Shown: positions 9,549 to 18,787 of the stretch, in pieces
Layout: every line of letters begins with the position of its first letter
Numbering within the stretch: the first letter of the stretch is position 1
Assembly: GCA_024372625.1 (NCBI GenBank)
Contig: CP099603.1
Coordinates: forward strand, 428,740-492,739
Length of the DNA: 64,000 nt
Source of the DNA: Comamonadaceae bacterium OTU4NAUVB1
Lineage (GTDB): Bacteria > Pseudomonadota > Gammaproteobacteria > Burkholderiales > Burkholderiaceae_C
Reading direction: 5' to 3'
Notes under the pieces: generated by a model
The model's database searches: none
Seen by the model: only the letters and a program-made list of their open reading frames with translations
What the model was told of the DNA's origin: nothing
Program-made: the position numbers and the translations under genes

Positions 9549-10568
9549 TCAGGCCGCCGAGGGGCCGCGCAGCAGCGCGGCGAAGCGGCGGTCCCAGAGC
9601 GGGCGCACGTCGGCCGCGCCGTCCAGCACGCCGAGCTGGCGGAAGGTGTCGGCCACCTGCTGGTGGCTGCGCACCACGGCGTCGTCCACGCCCGCGAGGC
9701 TGTAGTCGCCGCTGCGGCGGTTGAACAGCTCCACCAGGTCGCCCACCGGCACGCGCGTCTCGGCCGACTGGGCCCGCGCGTAGGCCAGGAAGTTGCCGTT
9801 GATCCAGGCGAAGGACCGCTGCAGGCGCTGCAGCAGGTCGCCGATGGCGGCGCCGCGTCGCGCGTCGTCGAGCGTGCGCGGGTTGGCGTAGATGGGGAAG
9901 TTGCCCGACAGGTAGCCCACGCCGGTCCTGATCACGCGCGCGCCGTGCCGGGTGCGGGCGATCTGGCCGTTGTAGCCATAGATCGCCCAGGCATCGAGGT
10001 CGCCGCGCGCGAAGGCCGACAGGCCGTCGGCCGGTGTCAGGGCGGTGGCCTGGATGTCGGCGAAGGACAGGCCGGCCTCGGCCAGCTGGCGCGCCAGGTA
10101 GTAGTGCGAGGTGGTGGCGCGCACGTAGCCCACGCGCCGGCCCTTCAGGTCGGCGAGGGTGCGGATGTCGGTGTCGCCACGCGCCAGCGTGGCCTGGTTG
10201 TTCAGGTCCTCGTGGGTGACGGCGACGAAGCGCACGCTCGCCTTCTGGCGCGCCGCGAACACCGCCGGGATCTCGCTGCCCGAGCCGAGGTCGAGCGCGT
10301 CGCCGTGGATCGCCTCGATGTGCAGCACGCCGTTGTTGAGTTCGCGCCAGTCGATCCGGTAGGGCGTGTCGGCCTGGCCGGAGGCCTGCAGCAGGGGGCG
10401 CCACAGCCCCTTGTAGGTGCCCACGCGCAGCGTGACGCCGCCCAGGTCGGGACCGCTCGCGGCGGACACGGCCCCGGCGGCGGCGGACGCACCGCCCAGG
10501 GCGGCGGTGGCGCCCCAGGCGGCGAGGGCCTGGAGCCAGGCGCGGCGGTCGGAAGTCGATGGGTTCAT
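9549..10568 (-). CDS. SsuA-like sulfonate ABC transporter binding protein (paralogue 2)
   Basis: A 339-residue periplasmic binding protein. The N-terminal signal segment is MNPSTSDRRAWLQALAAWG with an Ala-rich hydrophobic core to about residue 38. Family signs in the mature part include LTPADGLSAFARGDLDAWAIYGYNGQIA and DIRTLADLKGRRVGYV. The only Met is the initiator and there is no Cys. It is the first gene of the minus-strand block and is divergent from the acyl-CoA dehydrogenase-like gene at 10744. The 175 bp between them should hold a shared control region. The ligand is unknown. Confidence 0.85.
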   Translation of the reverse strand: MNPSTSDRRAWLQALAAWGATAALGGASAAAGAVSAASGPDLGGVTLRVGTYKGLWRPLLQASGQADTPYRIDWRELNNGVLHIEAIHGDALDLGSGSEIPAVFAARQKASVRFVAVTHEDLNNQATLARGDTDIRTLADLKGRRVGYVRATTSHYYLARQLAEAGLSFADIQATALTPADGLSAFARGDLDAWAIYGYNGQIARTRHGARVIRTGVGYLSGNFPIYANPRTLDDARRGAAIGDLLQRLQRSFAWINGNFLAYARAQSAETRVPVGDLVELFNRRSGDYSLAGVDDAVVRSHQQVADTFRQLGVLDGAADVRPLWDRRFAALLRGPSAA

Positions 10569-10743
10569 GTCGGTGCGATGGGCGGCGGGAAGATCGGAAG
10601 GGAGGACGGGAACGCCGCGGCGGCCCGGTCCGATGGGGTCGAACCGTAACCAGCGCGGACCCGAAAGCGAACGCAGGAAATCGCGTTTCCATATGCACGA
10701 AAGATCGTTGATGGCCCACCGGTGCAGGGCTAAGGTGCGCGGC

Positions 10744-12021
10744 ATGAGTGCCCTCCCCCTGCGCCGGGACCCCGTCCCGTTCGAGCCGTTCTCCGCCCCC
10801 GTGCGGTCCCTGCCGGATGCGACGGCCGTCGATCCGCCCTTGCCGGCTCCGCCGGCCACCGACGACGCCACCCTGGCGCGTCTGACCGCCCTGTTCGCCA
10901 GCACCGCCGCCGACCACGACCGCGACGGCCGCTTTCCGCGCGCCAACTTCGTCGCGCTGCAGGCGCGCGGCCTGATCGGCCTGGTGGTGCCGCGCGCGCT
11001 CGGCGGCGGCGGCGCCGACCTGGCGACGGCCCGACGGGTCGTCGCCGCCGTGGCGCGCGGGGAGCCGGCGACCGCGCTGATCCTGACCATGACGTGGCTG
11101 CAGCTGCAGGGCCTCGGCCGGCGCGACGGCCACTGGCCGGCCGCGCTGCGCGAGCGCGTGCAACGCGACGCCGTCACGCGTGGCGCGCTGATCAATTCGC
11201 TGCGCGTGGAGCCCGACCTCGGCTCGCCCGCGCGCGGCGGCCTGCCCGCCACCGTCGGGCGCCGCGCGGCCGACGGCTGGCGCCTGTCGGGCCACAAGCT
11301 CTACACCACAGGCATCGAGGGCCTGAGCTGGCTCGCCGTGTGGGGCCGCACCGACGAGGCCACGCCACGCGTGGGCACCTTCCTGGTCCCGCGCGACGCC
11401 CCGGGCGTACGCGTGATCGCCAGCTGGGACCACCTGGGACTGCGCGCCTCGGGCAGCCACGAAGTGGTGTTCGAGGACGTGGCGATCCCGCTCGACCACG
11501 CGGTCGACCTGCGCGCGCCCGCCGAGTGGGCGGCCGGCGCCCCCGCCGATGTCGCCGCGCACGCGCAGCAGCAGGCCTGGATGACGGTGCTGCTGGGCGC
11601 GCTCTACGACGGCGTGGCGCACGCGGCGCGCGACTGGCTGGTGGATTTCCTGAACCGGCGCGCGCCCGGCAGCCTGGGCGCGCCGCTGGCGAGCCTGGCG
11701 CGCGTGCAGGAGGCCCTGGGCGGCATCGAGGCGCTGCTGCACGTCAACCGCGTGCTGCTCGACCGCGCCGCGCAGGACACCGACGCCGGCCGCCCGCCCG
11801 CCGCGGTCGACAGCGGCCTGCTCAAGCACACCGTGACGACGCAGGCGATCGGCGCCGTCGAGGCCGCCCTGAAGCTCACCGGCAACCACGGCCTGTCGCG
11901 CGGCAACCCGCTGGAGCGCCACCACCGCGACGTGCTGTGCGGTCGCGTGCACACGCCCCAGGACGACGCGGTGCTGATCGCCGCCGGGCGGCGCGCGCTG
12001 CAGGCGCGGGAGGCGACATGA
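10744..12021 (+). CDS. Acyl-CoA dehydrogenase-fold flavoenzyme (SfnB/DszC-like)
   Basis: A 425-residue protein with the acyl-CoA dehydrogenase fold: alpha-helical N domain (about 45-160), beta middle domain (160-265, including LGLRASGSHEVVFEDVAIP) and helical C domain. In sulfur-starvation loci such proteins (SfnB, DszC and relatives) act as FMN- or FAD-dependent monooxygenases on organosulfur compounds rather than as dehydrogenases. The canonical catalytic Glu of acyl-CoA dehydrogenases is not evident. The start MSALPLRRDPVPFEP was chosen because upstream in-frame sequence overlaps the divergent promoter region. Its stop overlaps the next start as ATGA, so it heads a tightly coupled three-gene operon. 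Confidence 0.8.
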   Translation: MSALPLRRDPVPFEPFSAPVRSLPDATAVDPPLPAPPATDDATLARLTALFASTAADHDRDGRFPRANFVALQARGLIGLVVPRALGGGGADLATARRVVAAVARGEPATALILTMTWLQLQGLGRRDGHWPAALRERVQRDAVTRGALINSLRVEPDLGSPARGGLPATVGRRAADGWRLSGHKLYTTGIEGLSWLAVWGRTDEATPRVGTFLVPRDAPGVRVIASWDHLGLRASGSHEVVFEDVAIPLDHAVDLRAPAEWAAGAPADVAAHAQQQAWMTVLLGALYDGVAHAARDWLVDFLNRRAPGSLGAPLASLARVQEALGGIEALLHVNRVLLDRAAQDTDAGRPPAAVDSGLLKHTVTTQAIGAVEAALKLTGNHGLSRGNPLERHHRDVLCGRVHTPQDDAVLIAAGRRALQAREAT

Positions 12022-12692
12022 CGGCGGCGCAAGGCGGCGCCCCGGCCGACCGCCTCGCGCCGCTGGACGCGTTCGTCGCCGCCTTCGGCCGCCTGCTGGA
12101 CGCCGCGCCCGGCGAGCCGGCGATCCTGCGCGACGGCGCGGCTCTGCTGCGCGCGCTGGTCGCGCGCGACGACTGGCTGCCCGAGGCCTTCGCCGAGCCC
12201 GACCCGGCGCGCTATCAGCAGTACCTGCTGCACGTCGATCCGCGGGAGCGCTTCTCGGTCGTCAGCTTCGTCTGGGGACCGGGCCAGGCCACGCCGGTGC
12301 ACGACCACACCGTGTGGGGCCTGATCGGCATGCTGCGCGGCGCGGAGATCGCCCAGGCCCACGCCCGGCGCGACGACGGCCGCTGGCGCCCCGAGGGCGA
12401 CCCGGTGCGGCTTTCCCCGGGCGACGTCGAGGCCGTCTCGCCCGCCATCGGCGACGTGCACCGCGTGCGCAACGCCTTCGACGACCGCACCTCGATCAGC
12501 ATCCACGTCTACGGCGCCGACATCGGCCGGGTGCGCCGCCACACCTACCCGGACGACGGCCCGCCCAAGGTCTTCGTCTCGGGCTATACCCGGGCCCTGG
12601 CGGCGCGCCGGCCGCCTCCGGACGGCCCGGGCGACCCGGCCGCGCCCCCCCGACCGATTCCTCACCCCGCCACGCGGGACACGCCACCATGA
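12018..12692 (+). CDS. Cysteine dioxygenase-family thiol dioxygenase
   Basis: A 224-residue cupin of the cysteine dioxygenase family, which oxidises a thiol to a sulfinate with O2 at a mononuclear Fe(II). The iron ligands are visible as PVHDHTVWGL (two His) and GDVHRVRN (third His). The Cys that forms the Cys-Tyr cross-link in mammalian enzymes is absent; the whole protein has no Cys. HDHxxWG is also found in bacterial mercaptopropionate and mercaptosuccinate dioxygenases, so the true substrate may not be cysteine. The C-terminal 25 residues are Pro-rich and may be disordered. Both ends overlap their neighbours by ATGA, implying translational coupling with the flavoenzyme and the rhodanese. 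Confidence 0.85.
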   Translation: MTAAQGGAPADRLAPLDAFVAAFGRLLDAAPGEPAILRDGAALLRALVARDDWLPEAFAEPDPARYQQYLLHVDPRERFSVVSFVWGPGQATPVHDHTVWGLIGMLRGAEIAQAHARRDDGRWRPEGDPVRLSPGDVEAVSPAIGDVHRVRNAFDDRTSISIHVYGADIGRVRRHTYPDDGPPKVFVSGYTRALAARRPPPDGPGDPAAPPRPIPHPATRDTPP

Positions 12693-14347
12693 CCCTGACC
12701 GATTCCCCCACCGCCCCGTCCGCGACCGCCGCGCGGCCGGCCCCCGCGCTCGGCGTCGCCGCCGTGCGCGCGCGCCTGCTCGCGCGCGAGGAGACCGCGC
12801 TGCTCGACGTGCGCGAGGAAGACCCCTACGCCCAGGCCCATCCGCTGTGGGCGGCCAACCTGCCGCTGTCGCGCATCGAGATCGAGGCGCAGCGCCGCAT
12901 TCCGCGCCGCGACACGGTGACCGTGGTCTACGGCACGCACGACGGCGAGGACCTGGCGCCGCGCGCGGCCCGGGTGCTCGCCGCGCTCGGCTACACGCGC
13001 GTGCACGTGCTCGACGGCGGCCTCGACGCCTGGCGCGCGGCCGGGGGCGAGCTGTTCCGCGACGTCAACGTGCCGAGCAAGGCCTTCGGGGAACTGGTCG
13101 AGCACGTGCGCGGCACGCCCTCGCTGCCGGCGGCCGAGGTGAAGGCGCTGCTCGACGCCGGCGCCGATGCCGTGGTGCTCGACGCCCGGCGCTTCGACGA
13201 ATACCAGACCATGAGCATCCCGGGCGCCACCAGCGTGCCGGGCGCCGAACTGGTGCTGCGCGTGCGCGACCTGGCGCCCGATGCGGCCACGCGCGTGATC
13301 GTCAACTGCGCCGGTCGCACGCGCAGCATCATCGGCACGCAGTCGCTGGTGAACGCGGGCATCCCCAACCCGGTGGCGGCGCTGCGCAACGGCACCATCG
13401 GCTGGAAGCTCGCCGGCCAGGCGCTCGACCATGGCGCCACGCGCCGCGCCCCGGCCGGGGCGAGCCCCAAGGCACGCCGCCGCGCCGCCGAGGACGCCCG
13501 CCGCGTGGCCGACCGCGCGGGCGTGCGACGCGTCGCGCTCGACGCCCTCCCCGCCCTGACGGCCGACGCCGCCCGGCGCACCACCTACCGCTTCGACGTG
13601 CGCACACCCGAGGAACACGCCGCCGGCCACCTCGAGGGCTTCGCGAGCGCGCCCGGCGGCCAGCTGGTGCAGGAGACCGACCACCACGCCCCGGTGCGCG
13701 GCGCGCGCATCGTGCTGGCCGACGACGACGGCGTGCGCGCGTCCATGACCGGCTCCTGGCTGGCCCAGATGGGTTGGGAGGTGCACGTGATCGACCCCGT
13801 GCCCGACGCCTCCGCCTTCACCCGCGGCCACACGCCGGCGTCGGACGCGATGCCCGCGCCCGAGGCCGAGGTGATCGGCCCGGCGGCGCTGGCGCTGCTG
13901 CTCAAGCGCCACGAAGCCGTGGTCGTCGATGTCACCACCAGCGCCAGCTATGTGCAGCGCCACATCCCCGGCGCCTGGTTCGCGGTCCGCGCGCAGTTGG
14001 CGCAGGCGCTCGATCGCATCGGGCCGGCTCCGGTGTGGGTGCTGACCTGCGGCACCAGCCGGCTGGCGCGCTTCGCCGCCGCCGACCTGCAGCGCGCGCT
14101 GGCCGCGCGCGGCGAACCGGACGCACAGGTCCGGGTGCTCGACGGTGGCACCTCGGCCTGGCTCGCCGCCGGCCTGCCGGTGGAGACCGGCGAGACCCGC
14201 CTGGCCACCCCGCGCACCGACCGCTACCGCCGCCCCTACGAGGGCACCGACGCGCCGGCCGAGGCGATGCAGGCCTACCTCGACTGGGAGTCCGGCCTGG
14301 TCGCGCAACTCGAACGCGACGGGACACACCACTTCGCGGTGATCTGA
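12689..14347 (+). CDS. Four-domain rhodanese-like sulfurtransferase
   Basis: A 552-residue protein with four rhodanese modules in a row: about 20-125, 140-250, 285-385 and 400-515. Modules 2 and 4 keep an active-site Cys (VIVNCAGRTRSIIG and VWVLTCGTSRLARF). Modules 1 and 3 have lost it (VVYGTHDGED and IVLADDDGVRAS) and are probably structural. Rhodaneses pass sulfane sulfur from thiosulfate or persulfide to an acceptor. With the coupled thiol dioxygenase upstream, it may handle persulfide or sulfite products of organosulfur breakdown; this is inference from the operon. The last residues YLDWESGLVAQLERDGTHHFAVI form a separate tail. Confidence 0.85.
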   Translation: MTLTDSPTAPSATAARPAPALGVAAVRARLLAREETALLDVREEDPYAQAHPLWAANLPLSRIEIEAQRRIPRRDTVTVVYGTHDGEDLAPRAARVLAALGYTRVHVLDGGLDAWRAAGGELFRDVNVPSKAFGELVEHVRGTPSLPAAEVKALLDAGADAVVLDARRFDEYQTMSIPGATSVPGAELVLRVRDLAPDAATRVIVNCAGRTRSIIGTQSLVNAGIPNPVAALRNGTIGWKLAGQALDHGATRRAPAGASPKARRRAAEDARRVADRAGVRRVALDALPALTADAARRTTYRFDVRTPEEHAAGHLEGFASAPGGQLVQETDHHAPVRGARIVLADDDGVRASMTGSWLAQMGWEVHVIDPVPDASAFTRGHTPASDAMPAPEAEVIGPAALALLLKRHEAVVVDVTTSASYVQRHIPGAWFAVRAQLAQALDRIGPAPVWVLTCGTSRLARFAAADLQRALAARGEPDAQVRVLDGGTSAWLAAGLPVETGETRLATPRTDRYRRPYEGTDAPAEAMQAYLDWESGLVAQLERDGTHHFAVI

Positions 14348-14396
14348 GTCCGTCGCCGGGGGCGGCGCCGGCCTCCACGATGGGCGCGGGACCGGC

Positions 14397-14420
14397 GCGA
14401 GCCGGCGTGAACCGGCTCGC
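14397..14420. terminator. GC-rich hairpin between convergent genes
   Basis: A 9-bp perfect stem (GCGAGCCGG / CCGGCTCGC) with a 6-nt loop lies in the 90-bp gap between the rhodanese gene (plus) and ssuF (minus). There is no U-tract on either side. It may stall transcription from both sides, but this is not a classic intrinsic terminator. Confidence 0.35.
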
Positions 14421-14437
14421 GGGCAAGGCCCGAAACC

Positions 14438-14653
14438 TCAGAGCTTGGCGATCGACACCTCCGTCGACTTCACCAGCGCGACCACGTCCGAGCCGGGCTT
14501 GAGCTGCAGCTCGTCGACCGAGCGCGTGGTGATGACCGAGGTGACGATGCCCCAGCTGGTTTCGACGTCGACCTCGGAGACGACGTCGCCACGGATGATT
14601 TCCTTGACCTTGCCGCGGAACTGGTTGCGCACGTTGATGGCCTGGATGGACAT
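14438..14653 (-). CDS. ssuF: SsuF-like molybdopterin-binding (Mop/TOBE) protein
   Basis: A 71-residue single Mop/TOBE domain (MSIQAINVRNQFRGKVKEII ... VALVKSTEVSIAKL), the full size for a stand-alone molbindin. It is the last gene of the ssu operon, matching Pseudomonas putida ssuEADCBF, where ssuF encodes such a protein needed for growth on sulfonates. How it contributes is not settled. It is separated from ssuB by about 130 bp that contain a (CT)n tract in the mRNA sense. Confidence 0.85.
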   Translation of the reverse strand: MSIQAINVRNQFRGKVKEIIRGDVVSEVDVETSWGIVTSVITTRSVDELQLKPGSDVVALVKSTEVSIAKL

Positions 14654-14677
14654 GGTGTTTTCCTTGAAGTGAACGGA

Positions 14678-14716
14678 GTGAAAGAGAAAGAGAAAGAGAG
14701 AGAGAGAGAGACAGAG
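14678..14716. repeat. Purine-rich (GA)n tract upstream of ssuF
   Basis: An almost pure GA tract on the plus strand ends in a perfect (AG)8 run at 14695-14710. In the mRNA sense of ssuF it is a pyrimidine (CT)n tract 25-60 nt upstream of the start codon, between ssuB and ssuF. Such a tract could slip during replication. Confidence 0.8.
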
Positions 14717-14784
14717 CGGGAAAGAGGCGGAGAAGGAACAGGGGACGGCGACGGAAGGTTCCAGGGGCACCGGGGGACGACCGC

Positions 14785-15636
14785 TCAGATCGCCCAGCGC
14801 AGCCCCGGCGCGTTCTGCCAGCGGGGTTCTCCCGCCGGCGGCGGCCCGTCGGCACCGGGCTTCTGCAGCACGCGGTCGAGGATGCGTTTCTCGATGGCGG
14901 CGAAGGCCGCGTCGCCCTGCGAACGCGGACGGGCCAGCGCGATGGGCTCGTCCAGCGCGATGCGGCCGTCCTCGATCAAGATCACGCGATCGGCCAGCGC
15001 CACCGCCTCCTGCACGTCGTGCGTCACCAGCAGCGCGGTGAAGCGGTGGCGTTGCCACAGGTCCTCGATGAGGCGGTGCATCTCGATGCGGGTCAGGGCG
15101 TCGAGCGCGCCCAGCGGCTCGTCGAGCAGCAGCAGGCGCGGGTGGTGCACCAGGGCGCGCGCCAGGGCCACGCGCTGGCGCTGGCCGCCGGACAGCCGCG
15201 CCGGCCACTCGTGCTCGCGCTCGGCCAGCCCGACCTGCGCGAGCACCTCGCGGCCGCGTTCGCGCGCCGTCGCCGGCAGGCCCAGCACCACGTTGTCCAG
15301 CACGCGCCGCCAGGGCAGCAGGCGCGCTTCCTGGAACATGATCCGGGTGTCGTCGTGCAGGCCGTCGATGGTGCGGCCGTCAGCCTGGAGCGTGCCGCCC
15401 GAGACCGGCTCCAGCCCCGCGACCAGCCGCAGCAGCGTGCTCTTGCCGCAGCCGCTGCGCCCGACGATGGCGACGAACTGGCCCGGCTCGATCGCGATGC
15501 GCGCGTCGCGCAGCACGGTGCGTTCGCCATAGCGCTTGTCGACGCCACGCACGTCGAGCCGGACGCCGCCGGCGATGGCAGGACCGCCGGTCGTGGGACC
15601 GGGGACGCGGGGACGTTCGAGGATCGAGGTGTTCAT
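14785..15636 (-). CDS. ssuB: Sulfonate ABC transporter ATP-binding protein
   Basis: A 283-residue ABC ATPase of the nitrate/sulfonate/taurine group. Walker A is GRSGCGKST at residues 59-67, the signature LSGGQRQR lies near 148, Walker [13 protein letters not shown] near 170, and the switch His is in [10 protein letters not shown]. It powers sulfonate uptake with SsuC and SsuA. Its start overlaps the stop of the upstream ssuA gene by 4 bp (ATGA), showing translational coupling. In the canonical operon ssuB follows ssuC directly; here a second ssuA is placed between them. It is the only sulfonate-type ATPase in the window. Confidence 0.92.
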   Translation of the reverse strand: MNTSILERPRVPGPTTGGPAIAGGVRLDVRGVDKRYGERTVLRDARIAIEPGQFVAIVGRSGCGKSTLLRLVAGLEPVSGGTLQADGRTIDGLHDDTRIMFQEARLLPWRRVLDNVVLGLPATARERGREVLAQVGLAEREHEWPARLSGGQRQRVALARALVHHPRLLLLDEPLGALDALTRIEMHRLIEDLWQRHRFTALLVTHDVQEAVALADRVILIEDGRIALDEPIALARPRSQGDAAFAAIEKRILDRVLQKPGADGPPPAGEPRWQNAPGLRWAI

Positions 15637-16640
15637 GCGGATTCCTTGGGGTGCGTGGTCGGGACCGGCGTGGCCGGCTGGAACAGGTCGACGTCCCGCG
15701 CATCGACGCGGCGCGGCAGGAGCTTCTCGGCGAGGAACGCGTCGGCGATGCGCTGCTGTTCGCCGAGTTCGGTGGCCAGCACCGGACGCACGTCGTAACT
15801 GCGGCGGCCGTTGGCCCGCTCGACGATGGCCGCCTCCACGCCCCAGACCGGCGCGAGCAGCGCCGCGGCATCGGCCGGCCGGCGCTTGACCCACCGGCCC
15901 GTCTCGACGAGTCCGACGTAGAGGGCGTCGAGCACGTCGGGGCGCGATCGCGCGAACGGCGTGCGCGCCAGGTAGTAGCGCTGGTAGGACGCGATCCCCG
16001 TGCCGTCGCTCAGCACCCGGGCGCCGGACTGCCGCTCGGCGGCGGCCAGGAACGGGTCCCAGACCACCCAGGCGTCGATGGCGCCGCGCTCGAAGGCGGC
16101 GCGCCCGTCAGCCGGCGTGAGGTAGGCGGGCTCGACGTCGCGCAGCGACAGCCCCGCCTGCGCCAGCGCCGCGATCAGCAGGTAGTGCGCGCCGGCCGCC
16201 TTGGCGAACCCGACCTTGCGGCCCTTCAGGTCGGCCACGCGCCGGAGCGGCGAATCGGCGCGCACCAGGATCGCCTGCGCCCCCGGCGACGGCGCCTCCC
16301 GGGCCACGAAGGTCAGCCGGGCGCCGGCGGCCTGGGCGAACACCGGCACCGTGTCGGCCACGTCCGCCGTGACGTCCAGGTTGTCGAGGTTGAGCGCCTC
16401 CAGCAACGGCAGCCCGCTCGTGAACTCGTGCCAGGCCGGCTTCACGCCCAGCAGCGCGAGCCGCCGTTCAAGCGTTCCCTGCGCCTTGAGCACCGCGATC
16501 AGCGTGGACGACTTCTGGTAGCCGATGCGCAGCGTCGCCGGTGCCGGGGCACCCTGCGCCGACACCGCCCTGCTCCCCGCCAACCCCGCCATCGCGACCA
16601 GCGCGGCGCGCCGGCTGAGGATCGAACCGTTTCGCTTCAT
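15633..16640 (-). CDS. ssuA: SsuA-like sulfonate binding protein (paralogue 3, between ssuC and ssuB)
   Basis: A 335-residue periplasmic binding protein. Its signal peptide is of the twin-arginine type ([16 protein letters not shown], cleavage near SAQG). Family markers are [34 protein letters not shown] and [24 protein letters not shown]. The mature chain has no Met and no Cys; the only two Met are in the signal region. It is coupled to ssuB by ATGA overlap, while ssuC ends 16 bp upstream. Of the four SsuA-like genes it is the one most tightly linked to the transport core. Confidence 0.88.
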   Translation of the reverse strand: MKRNGSILSRRAALVAMAGLAGSRAVSAQGAPAPATLRIGYQKSSTLIAVLKAQGTLERRLALLGVKPAWHEFTSGLPLLEALNLDNLDVTADVADTVPVFAQAAGARLTFVAREAPSPGAQAILVRADSPLRRVADLKGRKVGFAKAAGAHYLLIAALAQAGLSLRDVEPAYLTPADGRAAFERGAIDAWVVWDPFLAAAERQSGARVLSDGTGIASYQRYYLARTPFARSRPDVLDALYVGLVETGRWVKRRPADAAALLAPVWGVEAAIVERANGRRSYDVRPVLATELGEQQRIADAFLAEKLLPRRVDARDVDLFQPATPVPTTHPKESA

Positions 16641-16656
16641 GACAGCCTCCCCGCGA

Positions 16657-17547
16657 TCAACGCTGATACCCGGGGTGCCAGCGCAGCCACCAGTGTTCGA
16701 GGGACCGCGCGAACAGGTCGGCGAGCTTGCCCAGCAACGCGTAGAGCAGGATGCCCACCAGCACGATGTCGGTCTGCAGGAACTCCCGCGCGTTCATCGT
16801 GAGGTAGCCGATGCCGGCCTGCGCCGAGATCGTCTCGGCCACGATCAGGATCACCCACATCAGGCCGAGCGAGAACCGCAGGCCGACCAGGATCGACGAC
16901 AGCGCGCCCGGCAGGATCACCTGCGTGTAGAGGTGCCAGCGCGACAGCCCGTAGGTGCGGCCCATCTCGATGAGCTGCGGGTCGACGTTGCGGATGCCGT
17001 GGAAGGTGTTGAGATAGATGGGGAAGAACACCGACACGCTGATGAGGAACAGCTTGGCCGTCTCGTCGATGCCGAACCACAGGATCACCAGCGGGATGAG
17101 CGCCAGGGCCGGGATGTTGCGCACCATCTGGATGGTCGAGTCGAGCAGCGTCTCGAAGAACTTCACCGATCCGGTCAGCAGGCCCAGCGCGAGACCGAGC
17201 CCGCCGCCGATGGCCAGCCCGGCGAGCGCGCGTCCGGCGCTGACCTTGACGTGCGTCCACAGCTCGCCCGAGGCGGCGAGCGTCCAGGCCGCCTTCACCA
17301 CGTCCAGCGGCGCCGGCAGCACGCGCGTCGACAGCCAGCCCAGCGAGGAGGCGACCTGCCAGGCCACGATCAGCGTGACCGGCACCACCCACGGAATGAG
17401 CCGTCGCCCGACCGACGCGAGGAAGGCCGCCGGTGCGAAGTGGCCCGCGCGCGGCGCGGCCGGTGTCGCGCCCTGCGGCGCGGGTGGCGCGGTGGCGCGC
17501 GGGGCGCGGCGTCCGGGCGTGGCGGCGTCGATCGTGTTGGTGTTCAT
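16657..17547 (-). CDS. ssuC: Sulfonate ABC transporter permease
   Basis: A 296-residue inner-membrane permease of the BPD_transp_1 family. An Ala/Pro-rich cytoplasmic N-terminus of about 45 residues is followed by six predicted membrane helices. The EAA-type coupling loop for SsuB is visible near EMGRTYGLSRWHLYTQVILPGALSSILVGLR (split by motif). It is the only permease for four SsuA-like binding proteins in the window. The start at MNTNTIDAATPG lies 4 bp downstream of the ssuD stop, so translation is likely coupled. Confidence 0.92.
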   Translation of the reverse strand: MNTNTIDAATPGRRAPRATAPPAPQGATPAAPRAGHFAPAAFLASVGRRLIPWVVPVTLIVAWQVASSLGWLSTRVLPAPLDVVKAAWTLAASGELWTHVKVSAGRALAGLAIGGGLGLALGLLTGSVKFFETLLDSTIQMVRNIPALALIPLVILWFGIDETAKLFLISVSVFFPIYLNTFHGIRNVDPQLIEMGRTYGLSRWHLYTQVILPGALSSILVGLRFSLGLMWVILIVAETISAQAGIGYLTMNAREFLQTDIVLVGILLYALLGKLADLFARSLEHWWLRWHPGYQR

Positions 17548-17551
17548 GGGT

Positions 17552-18730
17552 TCAGCTCTGGGAGACGAGGCGCGAAGGCGCATCGAGGTTGGCGACGACC
17601 TCGCCGAAGGGGCCGCTCGGCGTGCCGCCCGTCGGCACGGCGACGGCCGGACGCTGGCGGGCCGGCAGCAGCGGGAAGACCAGCTCGGCGAAGCGATAGG
17701 CCTCCTCCAGGTGCGGATAGCCCGAAAAGATGAAATGGTCGATGCCGAGCGCGGCGTATTCACCGATGCGCGCGGCCACCGTGCGCGGATCGCCCACCAG
17801 CGCCGTGCCCGCGCCGCCGCGCACCAGACCGACGCCGGCCCACAGGTTGGGACTGATCTCCAGATCGGCGCGCGTGCGGCGCGCACCGCCCGCGTGCAGT
17901 GCGGCCATGCGGCGCTGGCCGACCGAGTCCATGCGCGCGAACGCGGCCTGCGCACGCGCCACGGTCTCGTCGTCGACGCGGCCGATGAGCGATTCGGCGG
18001 CCCGCCAGGCCTCGTCCTCGGTCTCGCGCACGATGACGTGCAGGCGGATGCCGAACGTCACCGTGCGGCCCCGGCGCGCGGCGCGCGCCCGGACGTCGGC
18101 GATCTTCCGGGCCACCTCGGCCGGGGGCTCGCCCCAGGTAAGGTAGCTGTCGACCTGCTCGGCCGCGAGTTCGTGCGCCGCGTCCGAGGAGCCGCCGAAC
18201 CACACCGGGGGATGCGGCCGCTGCACGCTTGGGAACAGCAGTTTCGCGCCCTTGACGCTCAGGTGCCGGCCGTCGAAATCGAAGCTCCCGCCGGTGTGGC
18301 TGCGTTCGATCACCTCGCGCCAGATGCGGATGAACTCGGCCGACTGGGCGTAGCGCTCGGCGTGGTCGAGGAACACGCCGTCGCCCTCGAGTTCGGCGCG
18401 GTCGCCGCCCGTGACGAGGTTGACCAGCAGCCGTCCGCCGGAGAGCCGGTCGAAGGTCGCGGCCATGCGCGCGGCCAGGGCCGGCTGGTGGAGGCCGGGT
18501 CGCACGGCGACCAGGAACTTCAGGCGCCGCGTGGCGCCGAGGAGGCTGGAGGCGACGACCCAGGGGTCCTCGCAGGAGCGACCGGTGGGGATCAGCACGC
18601 CCTCGTAGCCCAGGTGGTCGGCGGCGCCGGCGATCTGCTGCAGGTAGTCGAGGTCGACCGGGCGCGCGCCCTCGGCGGTGCCGAGGTAGCGGCTGTCGCC
18701 GTGGGTGGGGAGGAACCAGAAGACGTTCAT
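17552..18730 (-). CDS. ssuD: FMNH2-dependent alkanesulfonate monooxygenase
   Basis: A 392-residue LLM-class enzyme, the usual SsuD length. It releases sulfite from C2-C10 alkanesulfonates using FMNH2 from SsuE. It begins [18 protein letters not shown] as SsuD does. It keeps [21 protein letters not shown] (the conserved mobile-Cys region) and [27 protein letters not shown] with the substrate-binding Arg/His residues. It is the third gene in the ssuE-A-D-C-A-B-F order. The 4-bp gap to ssuC supports co-expression. Confidence 0.93.
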   Translation of the reverse strand: MNVFWFLPTHGDSRYLGTAEGARPVDLDYLQQIAGAADHLGYEGVLIPTGRSCEDPWVVASSLLGATRRLKFLVAVRPGLHQPALAARMAATFDRLSGGRLLVNLVTGGDRAELEGDGVFLDHAERYAQSAEFIRIWREVIERSHTGGSFDFDGRHLSVKGAKLLFPSVQRPHPPVWFGGSSDAAHELAAEQVDSYLTWGEPPAEVARKIADVRARAARRGRTVTFGIRLHVIVRETEDEAWRAAESLIGRVDDETVARAQAAFARMDSVGQRRMAALHAGGARRTRADLEISPNLWAGVGLVRGGAGTALVGDPRTVAARIGEYAALGIDHFIFSGYPHLEEAYRFAELVFPLLPARQRPAVAVPTGGTPSGPFGEVVANLDAPSRLVSQS

Positions 18731-18787
18731 GGTCGCGGTGCGTTGCTTTGTGAGGGGTGAGGGGATCGGGGACGGCGCCGGGTCGCC

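Noticed and set aside
12018-12692. Firm assignment as cysteine dioxygenase
   Set aside because: The iron motif also fits mercaptopropionate and mercaptosuccinate dioxygenases, so only the family was stated.
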